A stretch of 17,496 nucleotides of DNA from a crenarchaeote SCGC AAA261-N23 (GTDB lineage: Archaea; Thermoproteota; Thermoprotei; Gearchaeales; Gearchaeaceae): the NCBI GenBank assembly GCA_000375685.1, contig AQVQ01000024.1:1-17496 (forward strand). Direction: 5' to 3'. A model generated the notes under the pieces. That model did no database searches and had not been told where the DNA came from. It worked only from the letters and a program-made list of their open reading frames with translations. Position numbers and translations under genes: made by a program. Below are positions 6,028-13,736 of this stretch, piece by piece (positions within the stretch are counted from its first letter, which is position 1; every line of letters begins with the position of its first letter).

Positions 6028-7001
6028 GGTATATCTACTTGGTCAATTCTCCACATAGGCTTGACATAACTTTTTCTTGGATCTATTGATACTTTGCATT
6101 TAAATGCCAACATGCCTGTTAATGCTATCATTGCACCATTATCCCCTGCATATTCAGCTGGAACTACTTTGAAACGAACATTTTGGCCTTTTGCTAGCTT
6201 CTCCATTTTATCTTTAAGTATAATTGATCTGGAAGTTCCTCCAGTTAAAACAATCGATTCTTTATTTGTGTATACAACAGCCCTTTCAACTGTTTCACAA
6301 AGCATGCTATATGCATATTCTATAAAACTTAATGCAACATCTTCAATCTTGTATCCATCTTTAATTAGCTTTAATGCTGATGTTATAAGCCCAGAATAGG
6401 AAACATCCTGACCCTTTACTACTAAAGGAAGATCTAAAATTTTTTCTCCCTTCATCGCTAGCTTTTCAACGTTTATTAATTCAGGATAACCTACTCCTAT
6501 CATCCTTCCAAAATAATCTACAGCATTGCCTAAAGGAATATCTTGGGTTTCACCAAATATTCTATATCTTCCCTCAACAAAAGTTGTTATTATAGTATTT
6601 CCTCCTGCGATGTAAACCAATAAAGGATCTTCTTCATTACAAGTATAACGTGCAATTTCAAGATGAGCAATTGCATGGTTTACAGGAACGAGAGGCTTTT
6701 CATACTGCAAAGATAAAAATCTTGCAATTGTAGCACCTGTCCTTAAGCAAGGACCAAGTCCTGGACCAAGGGTTATGGCTATTGCGTCAATATCCTTTAT
6801 GCTAACGTTCAATTTAGATAAAGCTTCCTTTATTACATTTGAAGCATTCTCAGAATGATGAATTGCAGCTTCTCTAGGATGAATACCTTTACCCTTTTGA
6901 GGGACGTATGTAGAATTTACGTTTGCTAAAATGTTTAGATTCTCATCGACTATTCCGACACCAAAAGTATGTGCAGTACTTTCAATCCCTAAAACATACA
7001 T
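6018..7001 (-). CDS. kae1: tRNA threonylcarbamoyltransferase subunit Kae1
   Basis: Catalytic subunit of KEOPS, transferring threonylcarbamoyl from TC-AMP to A37 of tRNA. The 327-residue ASKHA-fold protein shows the opening GIESTAHTFG, the metal-binding pair H109 and H113 in NHAIAHLE, the second metal-ligand region with D287 in GDNGAM, and the glycine loop LTGGTSRS. The loop usually seen as VSGGNT is IAGGNT here (131-135), a Ser-to-Ala change. The ATG overlaps the rps27ae stop by one base (TAATG), and the 3' end overlaps bud32 by ten. The third KEOPS gene, pcc1, is at 1940-2188. Confidence 0.96.
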   Translation of the reverse strand: MYVLGIESTAHTFGVGIVDENLNILANVNSTYVPQKGKGIHPREAAIHHSENASNVIKEALSKLNVSIKDIDAIAITLGPGLGPCLRTGATIARFLSLQYEKPLVPVNHAIAHLEIARYTCNEEDPLLVYIAGGNTIITTFVEGRYRIFGETQDIPLGNAVDYFGRMIGVGYPELINVEKLAMKGEKILDLPLVVKGQDVSYSGLITSALKLIKDGYKIEDVALSFIEYAYSMLCETVERAVVYTNKESIVLTGGTSRSIILKDKMEKLAKGQNVRFKVVPAEYAGDNGAMIALTGMLAFKCKVSIDPRKSYVKPMWRIDQVDIPWR

Positions 7002-7171
7002 TACTTCTTTGCAGTTATGAATTCAGTATACCCGCATTTCCCACAGGACCATCTATCAGGCTGCTTATGCCTAGCCATGAAAACACCACATCTTGGACAT
7101 TTCTTATTTATTCTCCTAACCTTTTTTGTAGTAGGATCGATCTCAAACAATTTGTGTATATAAGGAGACAT
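7001..7171 (-). CDS. rps27ae: Small ribosomal subunit protein S27Ae (eS31)
   Basis: A 56-residue zinc-ribbon ribosomal protein, MSPYIHKLFEIDPTTKK at its start and ending YTEFITAKK. Four cysteines in CPRC (25-28) and CGKC (43-46) form the zinc site, and FMARHKQPDRW between them is a family hallmark. Archaeal members lack the ubiquitin domain of the eukaryotic fusion. ATG at 7171 lies five bases after the rps24e stop, with AGTGATC as a possible ribosome-binding site; the stop overlaps kae1 as TAATG. The rps24e-rps27ae-kae1 order is common in archaea. Confidence 0.95.
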   Translation of the reverse strand: MSPYIHKLFEIDPTTKKVRRINKKCPRCGVFMARHKQPDRWSCGKCGYTEFITAKK

Positions 7172-7176
7172 CTCGA

Positions 7177-7536
7177 TCACTTTTTAACTTGTTGTTTTTG
7201 CTCTAATTTCTTTTTCTTTCTCTCCTCTAATATTTTCTTTCTTTCTTCTTCACCAAGATGCCTAAGTAAAATATGTTCATGCTCTATCTTTTTACTTTCA
7301 GTATCCTTGTATACGAATACTAAAGCATAGCCTTTAAGTCCTCCGAACCTTGGAATCAGCTTTCTTATTATTATTTTTTGGGGATCCTCATTTAAAAGCT
7401 TTGAAAATGCATCCCTGAACTCTAATCTCTTTGGAAAAGCCTTGTTTTCCAAATTTAAATATACTGTATATTCATCTCTGTTCAAATATGGATTTTCAAA
7501 CTTCTCAATTATCTGAATATCCTTTGGATCCAACAT
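7177..7536 (-). CDS. rps24e: Small ribosomal subunit protein S24e (eS24)
   Basis: A 119-residue archaeal/eukaryal ribosomal protein. Family features are the N-terminal IEKFENPYLNRDEYTVYL, the middle KLLNEDPQKIIIRKLIPRFGGLKGYALVFVYKD, and a strongly basic C-terminal helix (EEERKKILEERKKKKLEQKQ). ATG at 7536 overlaps the stop of the dephospho-CoA kinase gene by one base (TAATG). Confidence 0.96.
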   Translation of the reverse strand: MLDPKDIQIIEKFENPYLNRDEYTVYLNLENKAFPKRLEFRDAFSKLLNEDPQKIIIRKLIPRFGGLKGYALVFVYKDTESKKIEHEHILLRHLGEEERKKILEERKKKKLEQKQQVKK

Positions 7537-8123
7537 TAAAACATTGTTTGTATCAATTTTCTTAATATAAATTTTTTTCTCTTATTTACATTTACAAGTT
7601 CAATACCAAAATTAGGTAAACCAAAAGCTATTAAAGAATTTTCATCTGATTCTAGAATCGCTACTAGTGCAAGCAAATCTTCCTCACCGTCAACCAGTAT
7701 AGCAACGCTATCTTTTTTTAATGCTTCTTTTACTGTTAAATAGGAATTTTTTGTTATCGTTCCTCTAGGATTTTTAATTTTAAAGACCTCCTTGAAAAAG
7801 TTTAGATTATAGCTTTCTTCAACTTGTTTATTTTCTAAAAACAAATCGAATATTGCAACATTAACCTTGATTTTCTCTTTTAAAAAAGATTTTGTAACAA
7901 AATCGCCTACTGTAACAATAGTCTTAGGATTCAGTAAAGAAACAATTTCCTTAATATGATCGAAAGTCTCATTTGGATAGCGAAAGATTGCCATACCTAT
8001 AAGCTTCTTAAGCCTTTTTCTTATGCTTCTGAAATTTGAAACCCTGTTTAAATAGAATATTCTTTCATACTTTGATTTTTTAGGTAAAATCAACAAAAAA
8101 TTATTTTTTGAAATTTTATCCAC
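7536..8123 (-). CDS. GTP-dependent dephospho-CoA kinase (DUF359 family)
   Basis: Archaeal last-step CoA enzyme that phosphorylates dephospho-CoA using GTP, unrelated to bacterial CoaE. The 195-residue protein carries TVGDFVT (71-77), NPRGTIT (118-124), and VDGEEDLLAL (144-153) with the acidic active-site cluster, then FGLPNFGIELV near the end. The central motif that usually reads like IVDGK is IFDLF here (91-95), so the expected glycine and lysine are absent. The start is GTG at 8123, overlapping the spt4 stop (TAGTG). DUF359 genes are commonly found beside rpoE/spt4 and rps24e in archaea, which supports the call. Activity is inferred from the family. Confidence 0.87.
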   Translation of the reverse strand: MDKISKNNFLLILPKKSKYERIFYLNRVSNFRSIRKRLKKLIGMAIFRYPNETFDHIKEIVSLLNPKTIVTVGDFVTKSFLKEKIKVNVAIFDLFLENKQVEESYNLNFFKEVFKIKNPRGTITKNSYLTVKEALKKDSVAILVDGEEDLLALVAILESDENSLIAFGLPNFGIELVNVNKRKKFILRKLIQTMF

Positions 8124-8332
8124 TATCTTACCTTTATGGCATACATTCCTGGATTCTTTATTCCCAATATTTTTGCCAACTGGGATTCCTCAGGTTTAAA
8201 GAGTATGAATATTCCGCTCCATTCGTCAGAGAAATCCTTTCCTTTACAGTTTGGACAGATTTTTTCCTTTTTTGGAACGAGCATTTTGCAGTTAATGCAT
8301 GCTTTGTAGCCGTAAGTTGCTCTCCTTACCAT
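8123..8332 (-). CDS. spt4: Transcription elongation factor Spt4 (RpoE'')
   Basis: A 69-residue zinc-ribbon protein that pairs with Spt5 and binds the RNA polymerase clamp to promote elongation. CINC (12-15) and CPNC (26-29) provide the zinc ligands, and DEWSGIFILFKPEESQLAKILGIKNPGMYAIKVR is the classic Spt4 C-terminal half with the Spt5-contact surface. It overlaps rpo7 by TAATG upstream and the DUF359 gene by TAGTG downstream. Spt5 itself is not in the window. Confidence 0.94.
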   Translation of the reverse strand: MVRRATYGYKACINCKMLVPKKEKICPNCKGKDFSDEWSGIFILFKPEESQLAKILGIKNPGMYAIKVR

Positions 8333-8898
8333 TATTTAGCCTTTTGCAATTTTTCAATATCTTCCTTAATCCATTCCTGTTTTCCTAAGAAAGGTTGCCT
8401 CATAGTAAATCCTAATCTAAAATTCATAGATTTAGGTATATAACTTACTGAAGTTATCCTGGCCCTCACAAGGTCATTTTTTGTTAATATTCTTTTAGTT
8501 TTTTTAGCCACAATCCTGTTTCCTTTTTTATCATAGCTAACATAATCGTCGATTATTTGGGAAATATGAGCCAAGCCCTCAATAGGACCCATTTGAAGGA
8601 ATACTCCAAATTCTTTAACATCTGCAACTTCTGCCTCAACAACTTCCTTAACCATGGGAAGCCAAGCAAGAAATTCAAACTCAACTTCGTTGTGAAGAAA
8701 ACCAGAACGAGAAACAATGACACCTAAAGGAGAAGTTTTTGCAGAAATTACACAAACAACGTATCCGATTTCTTGAATAAATTTTTCCTCATATTTTTCA
8801 CGTAATATAGATAAAACAACTTTGTTTATATCTAACTTGGGTTTTAGATCTTTAGGGGAGATTGCTACAACATCCCTAACTCCAAATATTCTAAACAA
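8332..8898 (-). CDS. rpoE1: DNA-directed RNA polymerase subunit Rpo7 (RpoE')
   Basis: Stalk subunit of archaeal RNA polymerase, forming a heterodimer with Rpo4 and binding emerging RNA. An N-terminal tip domain is followed by an S1/OB fold (about residues 80-165: VKEVVEAEVADVKEFGVFL, MGPIEGLAHISQI). I choose TTG at 8898 (188 residues, MFRIFGVRDVVAISP) over GTG at 8907. Rpo7 proteins normally start MF-, and AGGGAGTGAT (8912-8903), close to the archaeal Shine-Dalgarno AGGAGGTGAT, is four bases before TTG but overlaps the GTG. It is the first gene of a cluster running to bud32. Confidence 0.94.
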   Translation of the reverse strand: MFRIFGVRDVVAISPKDLKPKLDINKVVLSILREKYEEKFIQEIGYVVCVISAKTSPLGVIVSRSGFLHNEVEFEFLAWLPMVKEVVEAEVADVKEFGVFLQMGPIEGLAHISQIIDDYVSYDKKGNRIVAKKTKRILTKNDLVRARITSVSYIPKSMNFRLGFTMRQPFLGKQEWIKEDIEKLQKAK

Positions 8899-8964
8899 AT
8901 TTATCACTCCCTGTAAGTTTAATGAGTAAATATAATGAAATCATGATATTTAAAAACTTATTCT
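8899..8964 (-). promoter_or_regulatory. Promoter and ribosome-binding site of rpo7
   Basis: The gap between the PIN gene and rpo7 contains a TATA-like box (GTTTTTAAATAT, 8957-8946 on the minus strand). This would place transcription start near 8920, giving a short leader. The Shine-Dalgarno-like AGGGAGTGAT (8912-8903) then decides the TTG start at 8898. No other element is visible. Confidence 0.5.
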
Positions 8965-9348
8965 TTAATACCTTAATGCAGCTATTCTTCCCTTTTCTTT
9001 TATGATAATTACATCAAGTCCTTTTTCAAATGCTTTACTAGCCAATTCTATATCAGCTGTAGCAATTACACAGTTATTTTTTAATCCTACTTTGATTATA
9101 TCCAAATCTGTTCTTTTCTCTTCGCTTTCAAAAATTTTTTTGAAATTTAAAGCTAATTTTAATGATAAGGAAGCAAACTTTGCATTTTTACCCTTCCTTT
9201 TTGCGATTTCGCTTAGCTCATCCAATACTCTCTGCGTTGTTGCTGGAATAAGTTTTTCTTCAAGAAATTCCTCCGATTTTGAAATTAAATCCTTACCAAG
9301 TTTAATCATTTCAATTAAAAAACTTGTATCGAGAAGTAAGTATCTCAA
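8965..9348 (-). CDS. PIN-domain nuclease, Fcf1/Utp24-like
   Basis: A PIN-fold predicted endoribonuclease of the COG1412 type, related to eukaryotic Fcf1/Utp24, which acts in pre-rRNA processing. Acidic residues at the expected places are D7 in RYLLLDTSFL, E in VLDELSEIA, D in RTDLDIIKVG and D in IATADIEL. The start is placed at TTG 9348 (127 residues), overlapping the aIF2-gamma stop as TTGA and preceded by GGAGAGAT as ribosome-binding site. An ATG at 9378 in frame adds ten unconserved residues from within aIF2-gamma. The position between aIF2-gamma and rpo7 is conserved in crenarchaea, which argues for a housekeeping role rather than a VapC toxin; no antitoxin gene is adjacent. Confidence 0.85.
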   Translation of the reverse strand: MRYLLLDTSFLIEMIKLGKDLISKSEEFLEEKLIPATTQRVLDELSEIAKRKGKNAKFASLSLKLALNFKKIFESEEKRTDLDIIKVGLKNNCVIATADIELASKAFEKGLDVIIIKEKGRIAALRY

Positions 9349-10601
9349 GCTATCTCTCCGTATCCTACAAGTCTCCACTTACCTTGTATTTTCCTGCTTA
9401 CTGCAACCTTCGTTTTAACATCACCACAAACAGGATTGGCCAATGAAACAGTCATTGAATCCTTTTTAACACTAGTTACTATTCCTACAGCTCTAGCAGG
9501 TCCAACGTTTAAAACTATTTCTTCCTTAAGTTTTATTGAATCAACCTTTATAGGTTCCTTCGTTCCTACAACTTGATCGAATAAAGTATAGTTAATTGTT
9601 AAGCTATTCCAAACTTTAGGTACCTTACCTGCTAAACCAGCTATGTTTCCTACAAGTTGATCTCCCTTTGTTAATGAAGGATCCAGATCAGTCTCAATTC
9701 CTATCAAACCTCCAGGAAGAGCCTTATTTAAATTAAGTTCTCCACTTTTTAAACTTACAATCTTTGTATAAAGCGGAACGTATTCAATTTTATTTTCCTT
9801 TTTTATTCTATAGCCTGGTCTTATTTCTATTTCGTTTCCTACTTCAAGCTTTCCTTGAACTATGCTACCTCCCAAAACACCTCCATGCAATTCTTTATAA
9901 TCTGTACCTGGCTTGTTTATATCAAAGGATCTTATAATGTAAACTATTGGATCTTTTGTTTCATCCCTTTTTGGGGTAGGAAAGTAAACTTCAAATGCTT
10001 CAACAAGCAAATCCAAGTTAACTTTATGAAGTGCAGATACAGGAATTATAGGAGGATTGACATCTGCCAAATAGGAAGTCATTATCATGTTTTTTATTTC
10101 CCTGTAACTTTCCATAGCTCTTTCCCTAGTTACAACATCAAGCTTATTTTGGACTATGATAATGTTTTTTAAGCCTATTATTTCCATAGCCTTTAAATGT
10201 TCTCTTGTCTGTGGTTGAGGAGCATGAGCAGTAGCATCGATGACAAGAAGACCTACATCCATTACAGCAGCACCTGAAAGCATTGTTGAGATTAGCATGT
10301 CATGCCCTGGAGCATCTACAAAGGATATGTTTCTTAAAGGAATTAGTTTTGATCCACAATGTACACAGTATCCATTATTTGAAAGTGCATAGGTTGTATA
10401 GCTTTCAGGAGGTAAGCATTTAGGACATTTCATTATTGTGGCCGTAGCATAACCCAGCTTTATTGTGATTCCTCGCCTAATTTCTTCAGAATGTCTTGCG
10501 GTCCATATTCCTGTTAAAGAGTGAACTAAAGTTGTTTTCCCATGATCAACATGTCCTAGAGTACCGATGTTTATTTGTGGCTGGCCTAATTCTTCAAACA
10601 T
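9345..10601 (-). CDS. eif2g: Translation initiation factor aIF2 subunit gamma
   Basis: GTPase core of the aIF2 complex that carries Met-tRNAi to the small subunit. The 418-residue protein has G1 GHVDHGKT (16-23), G3 DAPGH (96-100), G4 NKLD (152-155) and G5-like SAL. A zinc knuckle has cysteines at C59, C62, C79 and C82, specific to the gamma subunit. Two beta-barrel domains follow (for example GGVLGGSIVQGKL, and NPVCGDVKTKVAVSRKIQGKW at the end). The ATG overlaps the 3' end of rps6e by eight bases; the TGA overlaps the PIN start. The alpha and beta subunits are not in the window. Confidence 0.97.
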   Translation of the reverse strand: MFEELGQPQINIGTLGHVDHGKTTLVHSLTGIWTARHSEEIRRGITIKLGYATATIMKCPKCLPPESYTTYALSNNGYCVHCGSKLIPLRNISFVDAPGHDMLISTMLSGAAVMDVGLLVIDATAHAPQPQTREHLKAMEIIGLKNIIIVQNKLDVVTRERAMESYREIKNMIMTSYLADVNPPIIPVSALHKVNLDLLVEAFEVYFPTPKRDETKDPIVYIIRSFDINKPGTDYKELHGGVLGGSIVQGKLEVGNEIEIRPGYRIKKENKIEYVPLYTKIVSLKSGELNLNKALPGGLIGIETDLDPSLTKGDQLVGNIAGLAGKVPKVWNSLTINYTLFDQVVGTKEPIKVDSIKLKEEIVLNVGPARAVGIVTSVKKDSMTVSLANPVCGDVKTKVAVSRKIQGKWRLVGYGEIA

Positions 10602-10950
10602 TCTTATCTTCTACCATTACACAGTTAATCAATACTGTGTCTTCTGTAATCGTGTTTCCTCTTACAGTTTTTCTTTTCCTCAATCCTTCTTTCTTAGGTT
10701 TAAATCCAATACCCTTTGACATTACGATTGATTTCTTCACTCCTCCAGGTATTGTAGGTATCATGGGAAAACCTGAGTTATCAGAACCTCCTGTAATTTT
10801 CAGCTTTGTTCCCTTCAGACCTAATATTGCTCCATCAAAAACATCTCCGATTTTCAATCCTATCAACGCCCTTGTTTGCTGATCTTTTAGTACATATACC
10901 TTTGAAGTACCATCCTTAGGATTTGAAACATTGACCTTAAATTCTGGCAT
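10594..10950 (-). CDS. rps6e: Small ribosomal subunit protein S6e (eS6)
   Basis: A 118-residue archaeal eS6, short like many archaeal versions and lacking the long phosphorylated helix of eukaryotes. Diagnostic segments are FKVNVSNPKDGTSKVYVL, LIGLKIGDVFDGAILGLKGTKLKITGGSDNSGFPM and LRKRKTVRGNTITEDTVLIN. It is the first gene of the rps6e, aIF2-gamma, PIN unit, with eight-base overlap into aIF2-gamma. The ATG at 10950 has a TATA-like box about 24 bp upstream. Confidence 0.96.
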   Translation of the reverse strand: MPEFKVNVSNPKDGTSKVYVLKDQQTRALIGLKIGDVFDGAILGLKGTKLKITGGSDNSGFPMIPTIPGGVKKSIVMSKGIGFKPKKEGLRKRKTVRGNTITEDTVLINCVMVEDKNV

Positions 10951-10990
10951 AATGTCTATTTTATGATATTAAAAATATATCCTTGTCGCT
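10951..10990 (-). promoter_or_regulatory. Promoter of the rps6e operon
   Basis: On the minus strand ATATATTTTTAATATC (10980-10965) is centred about 24 bp before the rps6e ATG, consistent with a TATA box driving a nearly leaderless mRNA. The aIF5B stop is at the far side of this 40-bp gap. Confidence 0.45.
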
Positions 10991-12748
10991 TTATGGAAGC
11001 TTTCCAAATGAAATTTTTTCAAGATATGAAATTTCTTCTTCAGTAAATTCACTTTTGTATTTGCTTAGCAAGTATTTAGCATCTTCTCTACTTATGTACA
11101 CATATAAATTGTCTCCTTCAAAAACATTCCTACCAACATTAGCTTCCCCCTTTATTGATATAGCTACAGCCATTCCTTTATTGGCCTCAGGTAAGGGTTT
11201 TCCTTGGTCTTGTATTTGCATTATACTTCCGATTATTTTTCCGCTTTTGTTCATCAAAGTATAGCCTGGCTTTATTTTGCCGAGTATAACTTCAACTCCT
11301 ACAATAGCAGGATCACTCCTTCTAAAAACAAAGCCTGGTAATATTTTAATAATAGCAGGATAGGGATATTTTTCAAAATCTGCTTTCTTTTCTTCTTCTC
11401 TAATTTTATTCACAAATTCTTGATAAGATTCAAAAATTCTGTAAATTATCGGTTCCTTTATTAATTTAATTCCTTTTTCAGCCATTTCCTTTTCAGCTTC
11501 AGGAAGAACTTTAACGTTGAATGCAAGGATTACGCCGTAGATTTTGTTTATGCTTTTTGATATTGAAGCTTCAATTACATCACTTTTTGTTATTGGACCA
11601 ATATCTGCTAATCTTACAGGAACTCCATGCTGTTTCAAATAGGAAGTCAATGCTTCTAATACCCCCAATGTATCGGTTTTTACTACGACTCCCTCCTTAT
11701 CAGATCTGACTTTTATTGAGCTTACCTCTTCTTCTATTTTTTTGAATACTTCTTTATAATTTTCTTCAGTTATAACATAAAGCGGAGAACCTGCTAAAGC
11801 CTTTTCTAAGTTATCCGCAACAATTTTTACACCTGCAGCAGCGACAACTTCCTCTACACTTAAGAATTTATCTTCAGGTGCCCTCATTTCATCTAATGGT
11901 TTAGGCATCATCAAAGCCTTTACTTTCGTGGTTATTATCCCATCAATTCCTTCCAAAGCAATAATATCGCCTTTTCTCAATATTCCGTTGAATATTATTG
12001 AATCGACTGTGATACCAAGACCAACTTCCTGTTTAACTTCCAAAACTACACCTGCAGCCGGGCCTTCTGTATAGGCAAGTCTTCCCTTTAAATAATTTTG
12101 ACAAATTCCGCTTATTATAAGTAAAAGCTCAGAAATTCCTATACCATAGATTGCACTTGTTGGAACTATAGGAATTGTTTTAGTAAAGTCTCTAACTCTA
12201 TCGAATCTTTCAGCTTGTAAACCCAACCTTGAAAGGTTACTAATTAGTTCATAAACTTTATAATCCAATCTTTCCTTTGTTCTTTCATCCTGTTCATTGA
12301 AAGACTCAATGAAAGAATACGTTTCCCTTGCTTTCCAACCTTCAAGTCTGTCTAACTTATTGTAAGCTATTACAAAAGGTACATTTCTTGATTTAAGAAC
12401 CTCAAGACTTTCATAAGTTTGTCTTTCTAATCCTTTAAGTATGTCGACAACTAGTATTGCCATGTCTGCAACTGATCCGCCCCTTTTTCTAAGATTTGCA
12501 AATACTTCATGACCAGGTGTATCTATTATTAAGATTCCTGGAATCTCAAGCTTTGCTTTGTATTTTTCAATTAAATTTGAAGAAAGCTTTTCTATAACTT
12601 GAATAGGAAGAAAAGAAGCACCAATATGTTGAGTCATTCCACCTGCTTCCTTCAATTGAACAGCAGTACCCCTAATTTTATCCAATAGGGTAGTTTTACC
12701 TACATCAACATGACCTAAAACCGTTAAAATAGGCTGTCTTATTTTCAT
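10991..12748 (-). CDS. infB: Translation initiation factor aIF5B (IF2-like GTPase)
   Basis: Ribosome-dependent GTPase of subunit joining, the archaeal counterpart of eIF5B and bacterial IF2. The 585-residue length fits archaeal members, which lack the long N-terminal extension. Motifs are G1 GHVDVGKT (12-19), switch I with GGMTQHIGAS (36-44), G3 DTPGH (76-80) and G4 NKLD (130-133). Later domains include GPAAGVVLEVKQEVGLG and the domain III-IV region AFNVKVLPEAEKEMAEKGIKL. No intein is present. It has its own A+T-rich upstream gap after the L24e gene; the nucleoside diphosphate kinase gene seen between them in some archaea is absent here. Confidence 0.97.
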   Translation of the reverse strand: MKIRQPILTVLGHVDVGKTTLLDKIRGTAVQLKEAGGMTQHIGASFLPIQVIEKLSSNLIEKYKAKLEIPGILIIDTPGHEVFANLRKRGGSVADMAILVVDILKGLERQTYESLEVLKSRNVPFVIAYNKLDRLEGWKARETYSFIESFNEQDERTKERLDYKVYELISNLSRLGLQAERFDRVRDFTKTIPIVPTSAIYGIGISELLLIISGICQNYLKGRLAYTEGPAAGVVLEVKQEVGLGITVDSIIFNGILRKGDIIALEGIDGIITTKVKALMMPKPLDEMRAPEDKFLSVEEVVAAAGVKIVADNLEKALAGSPLYVITEENYKEVFKKIEEEVSSIKVRSDKEGVVVKTDTLGVLEALTSYLKQHGVPVRLADIGPITKSDVIEASISKSINKIYGVILAFNVKVLPEAEKEMAEKGIKLIKEPIIYRIFESYQEFVNKIREEEKKADFEKYPYPAIIKILPGFVFRRSDPAIVGVEVILGKIKPGYTLMNKSGKIIGSIMQIQDQGKPLPEANKGMAVAISIKGEANVGRNVFEGDNLYVYISREDAKYLLSKYKSEFTEEEISYLEKISFGKLP

Positions 12749-12786
12749 TGAATAAAAGAAATATTCTAAAATAAAATTAAATTTAA
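12749..12786 (-). promoter_or_regulatory. Probable promoter of aIF5B
   Basis: The 38-bp gap between L24e and aIF5B is almost all A+T. A TATA-like stretch on the minus strand (TTAAATTTAATTTTATTTT, about 12786-12769) is centred some 28 bp before the ATG. Read-through from the L7Ae operon is also possible. Confidence 0.4.
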
Positions 12787-12975
12787 CTAGGATTTATGCC
12801 TAGGATACGAAAAAGTCCACTTAAACTTTACAGGATTTCTAGCAAGCTTTAATCTATTTTTCCTGCATTTGCTTGAGCAAAAATAAAGTATGCTTCCATC
12901 CTTTTTAACAAACATTATTCCTTTACCTGTTGGAAAATTTTTACCGCAAAAACTACAAATATACTGTGTAACCAT
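12787..12975 (-). CDS. rpl24e: Large ribosomal subunit protein L24e (eL24)
   Basis: A 62-residue zinc-ribbon ribosomal protein. CSFC (7-10) and CSSKC (33-37) supply the metal ligands. The LKLARNPVKFKWT motif after the second cysteine pair is the eL24 signature. The ATG overlaps the rps28e stop by one base (TAATG). It is the last gene of the rpl7ae, rps28e, rpl24e unit. Confidence 0.96.
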   Translation of the reverse strand: MVTQYICSFCGKNFPTGKGIMFVKKDGSILYFCSSKCRKNRLKLARNPVKFKWTFSYPRHKS

Positions 12976-13187
12976 TACCTTGGGACAAGCTTTTTAGCCT
13001 CTCTTTCTGTTTCTCTAAGCATTACTATATCTCCTTCTCTTACAGGGCCCATTACATTTCTTGTTAGAACTCTTCCCTTGTCCTTTCCCTCAAGTATTCT
13101 TACCCTAACCTGTGTAACCTCTCCTCCTACTCCTGTCCTTCCTATTATTTGAACAACCTCTGCAGGGGTTGCATCCTGAGAACTCAT
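12975..13187 (-). CDS. rps28e: Small ribosomal subunit protein S28e (eS28)
   Basis: A 70-residue OB-fold ribosomal protein. EVVQIIGRTGVGGEVTQVRVRI, the central NVMGPVREGDIVMLRETEREA and a basic C-terminus are diagnostic. ATG at 13187 follows the L7Ae stop after six bases; its own TAA overlaps the L24e start. Confidence 0.97.
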   Translation of the reverse strand: MSSQDATPAEVVQIIGRTGVGGEVTQVRVRILEGKDKGRVLTRNVMGPVREGDIVMLRETEREAKKLVPR

Positions 13188-13193
13188 AATCTA

Positions 13194-13682
13194 TTATTCT
13201 TCTTTCTTTTCAGATTTTGCCTTAGCTTTCTTAGGCTTTTCCTCCTTTGGTTTTTCCTCTTTTTTCTCTGCTTCAGCTTTTTGCTCAGTTTCCTTTGGAG
13301 AAAGTTTTGCTCTTAAATCTGAGAAAGCTGAAACCAAATCATTGTAAATAGTTTTTGCTTCACCTATTTCCAGTACTGCAACAGAACTTGCTGCTACATT
13401 TATGCCAGCTACTTCTCCTAGCTTCTTTTTGTCTGGAACATAAAGATAAGGTATATTCTTTTCTTCACAAATTAAAGGAATATGTGCTACGATTTCAGGA
13501 GGATCAACATTTTCAGCAAGAATTACAAACTTTGCTAATCCTCTTTCAATTGATTTTGTTGTTTCGTTTACTCCCTTTTTTATTTTCCCTGTTTCCCTGC
13601 TAACTCTAACAAATTCATATATCTTTTCATAAAGTTCCTGAGGTACTTCAAATCTTACATACATGGGTTTTCTACCACTCAT
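13194..13682 (-). CDS. rpl7ae: Ribosomal protein L7Ae (eL8), with a charged C-terminal tail
   Basis: Kink-turn RNA-binding protein that serves the large ribosomal subunit, box C/D and H/ACA RNPs and archaeal RNase P. The core (residues 1-126) has the K-turn contact motif GVNETTK (37-43), the segment AKFVILAENVDPPEIVAHIPLICEEKNIPYLYV, and AGINVAASSVAVLE near the end. The 162-residue length exceeds the usual 120-130: residues 127-162 form a low-complexity tail of Lys, Glu, Ala and Pro, probably disordered. It heads the L7Ae, S28e, L24e operon. Confidence 0.96.
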   Translation of the reverse strand: MSGRKPMYVRFEVPQELYEKIYEFVRVSRETGKIKKGVNETTKSIERGLAKFVILAENVDPPEIVAHIPLICEEKNIPYLYVPDKKKLGEVAGINVAASSVAVLEIGEAKTIYNDLVSAFSDLRAKLSPKETEQKAEAEKKEEKPKEEKPKKAKAKSEKKEE

Positions 13683-13736
13683 CTTTGAATCCGTGATTAT
13701 GTTTAATTTTTATTACATATTTAAATTTAACTTAAA
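13683..13736 (-). promoter_or_regulatory. Promoter of the rpl7ae operon
   Basis: In the 54-bp gap after gltX, AAATTTAAATA (13728-13718 on the minus strand) is a good TATA-like box centred about 40 bp before the rpl7ae ATG. This predicts transcription start near 13696 and a leader of about 14 bases. Confidence 0.5.

Noticed and set aside
5380..7001. Kae1-Bud32 fusion protein
   Set aside because: The kae1 frame ends with a clear stop at 6018 and bud32 begins in another frame ten bases earlier, so they are two proteins.
8965..9348. VapC-type toxin of a toxin-antitoxin pair
   Set aside because: There is no small antitoxin gene next to it, and the position between aIF2-gamma and rpo7 is that of the conserved Fcf1-like PIN protein.
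9002..9418. Plus-strand open frame opposite the PIN gene, and similar long antisense frames at 3163-3393, 6923-7330, 9855-10172 and 10496-10882
   Set aside because: They mirror well-identified minus-strand genes, show biased hydrophobic composition typical of antisense reading, and resemble no family.
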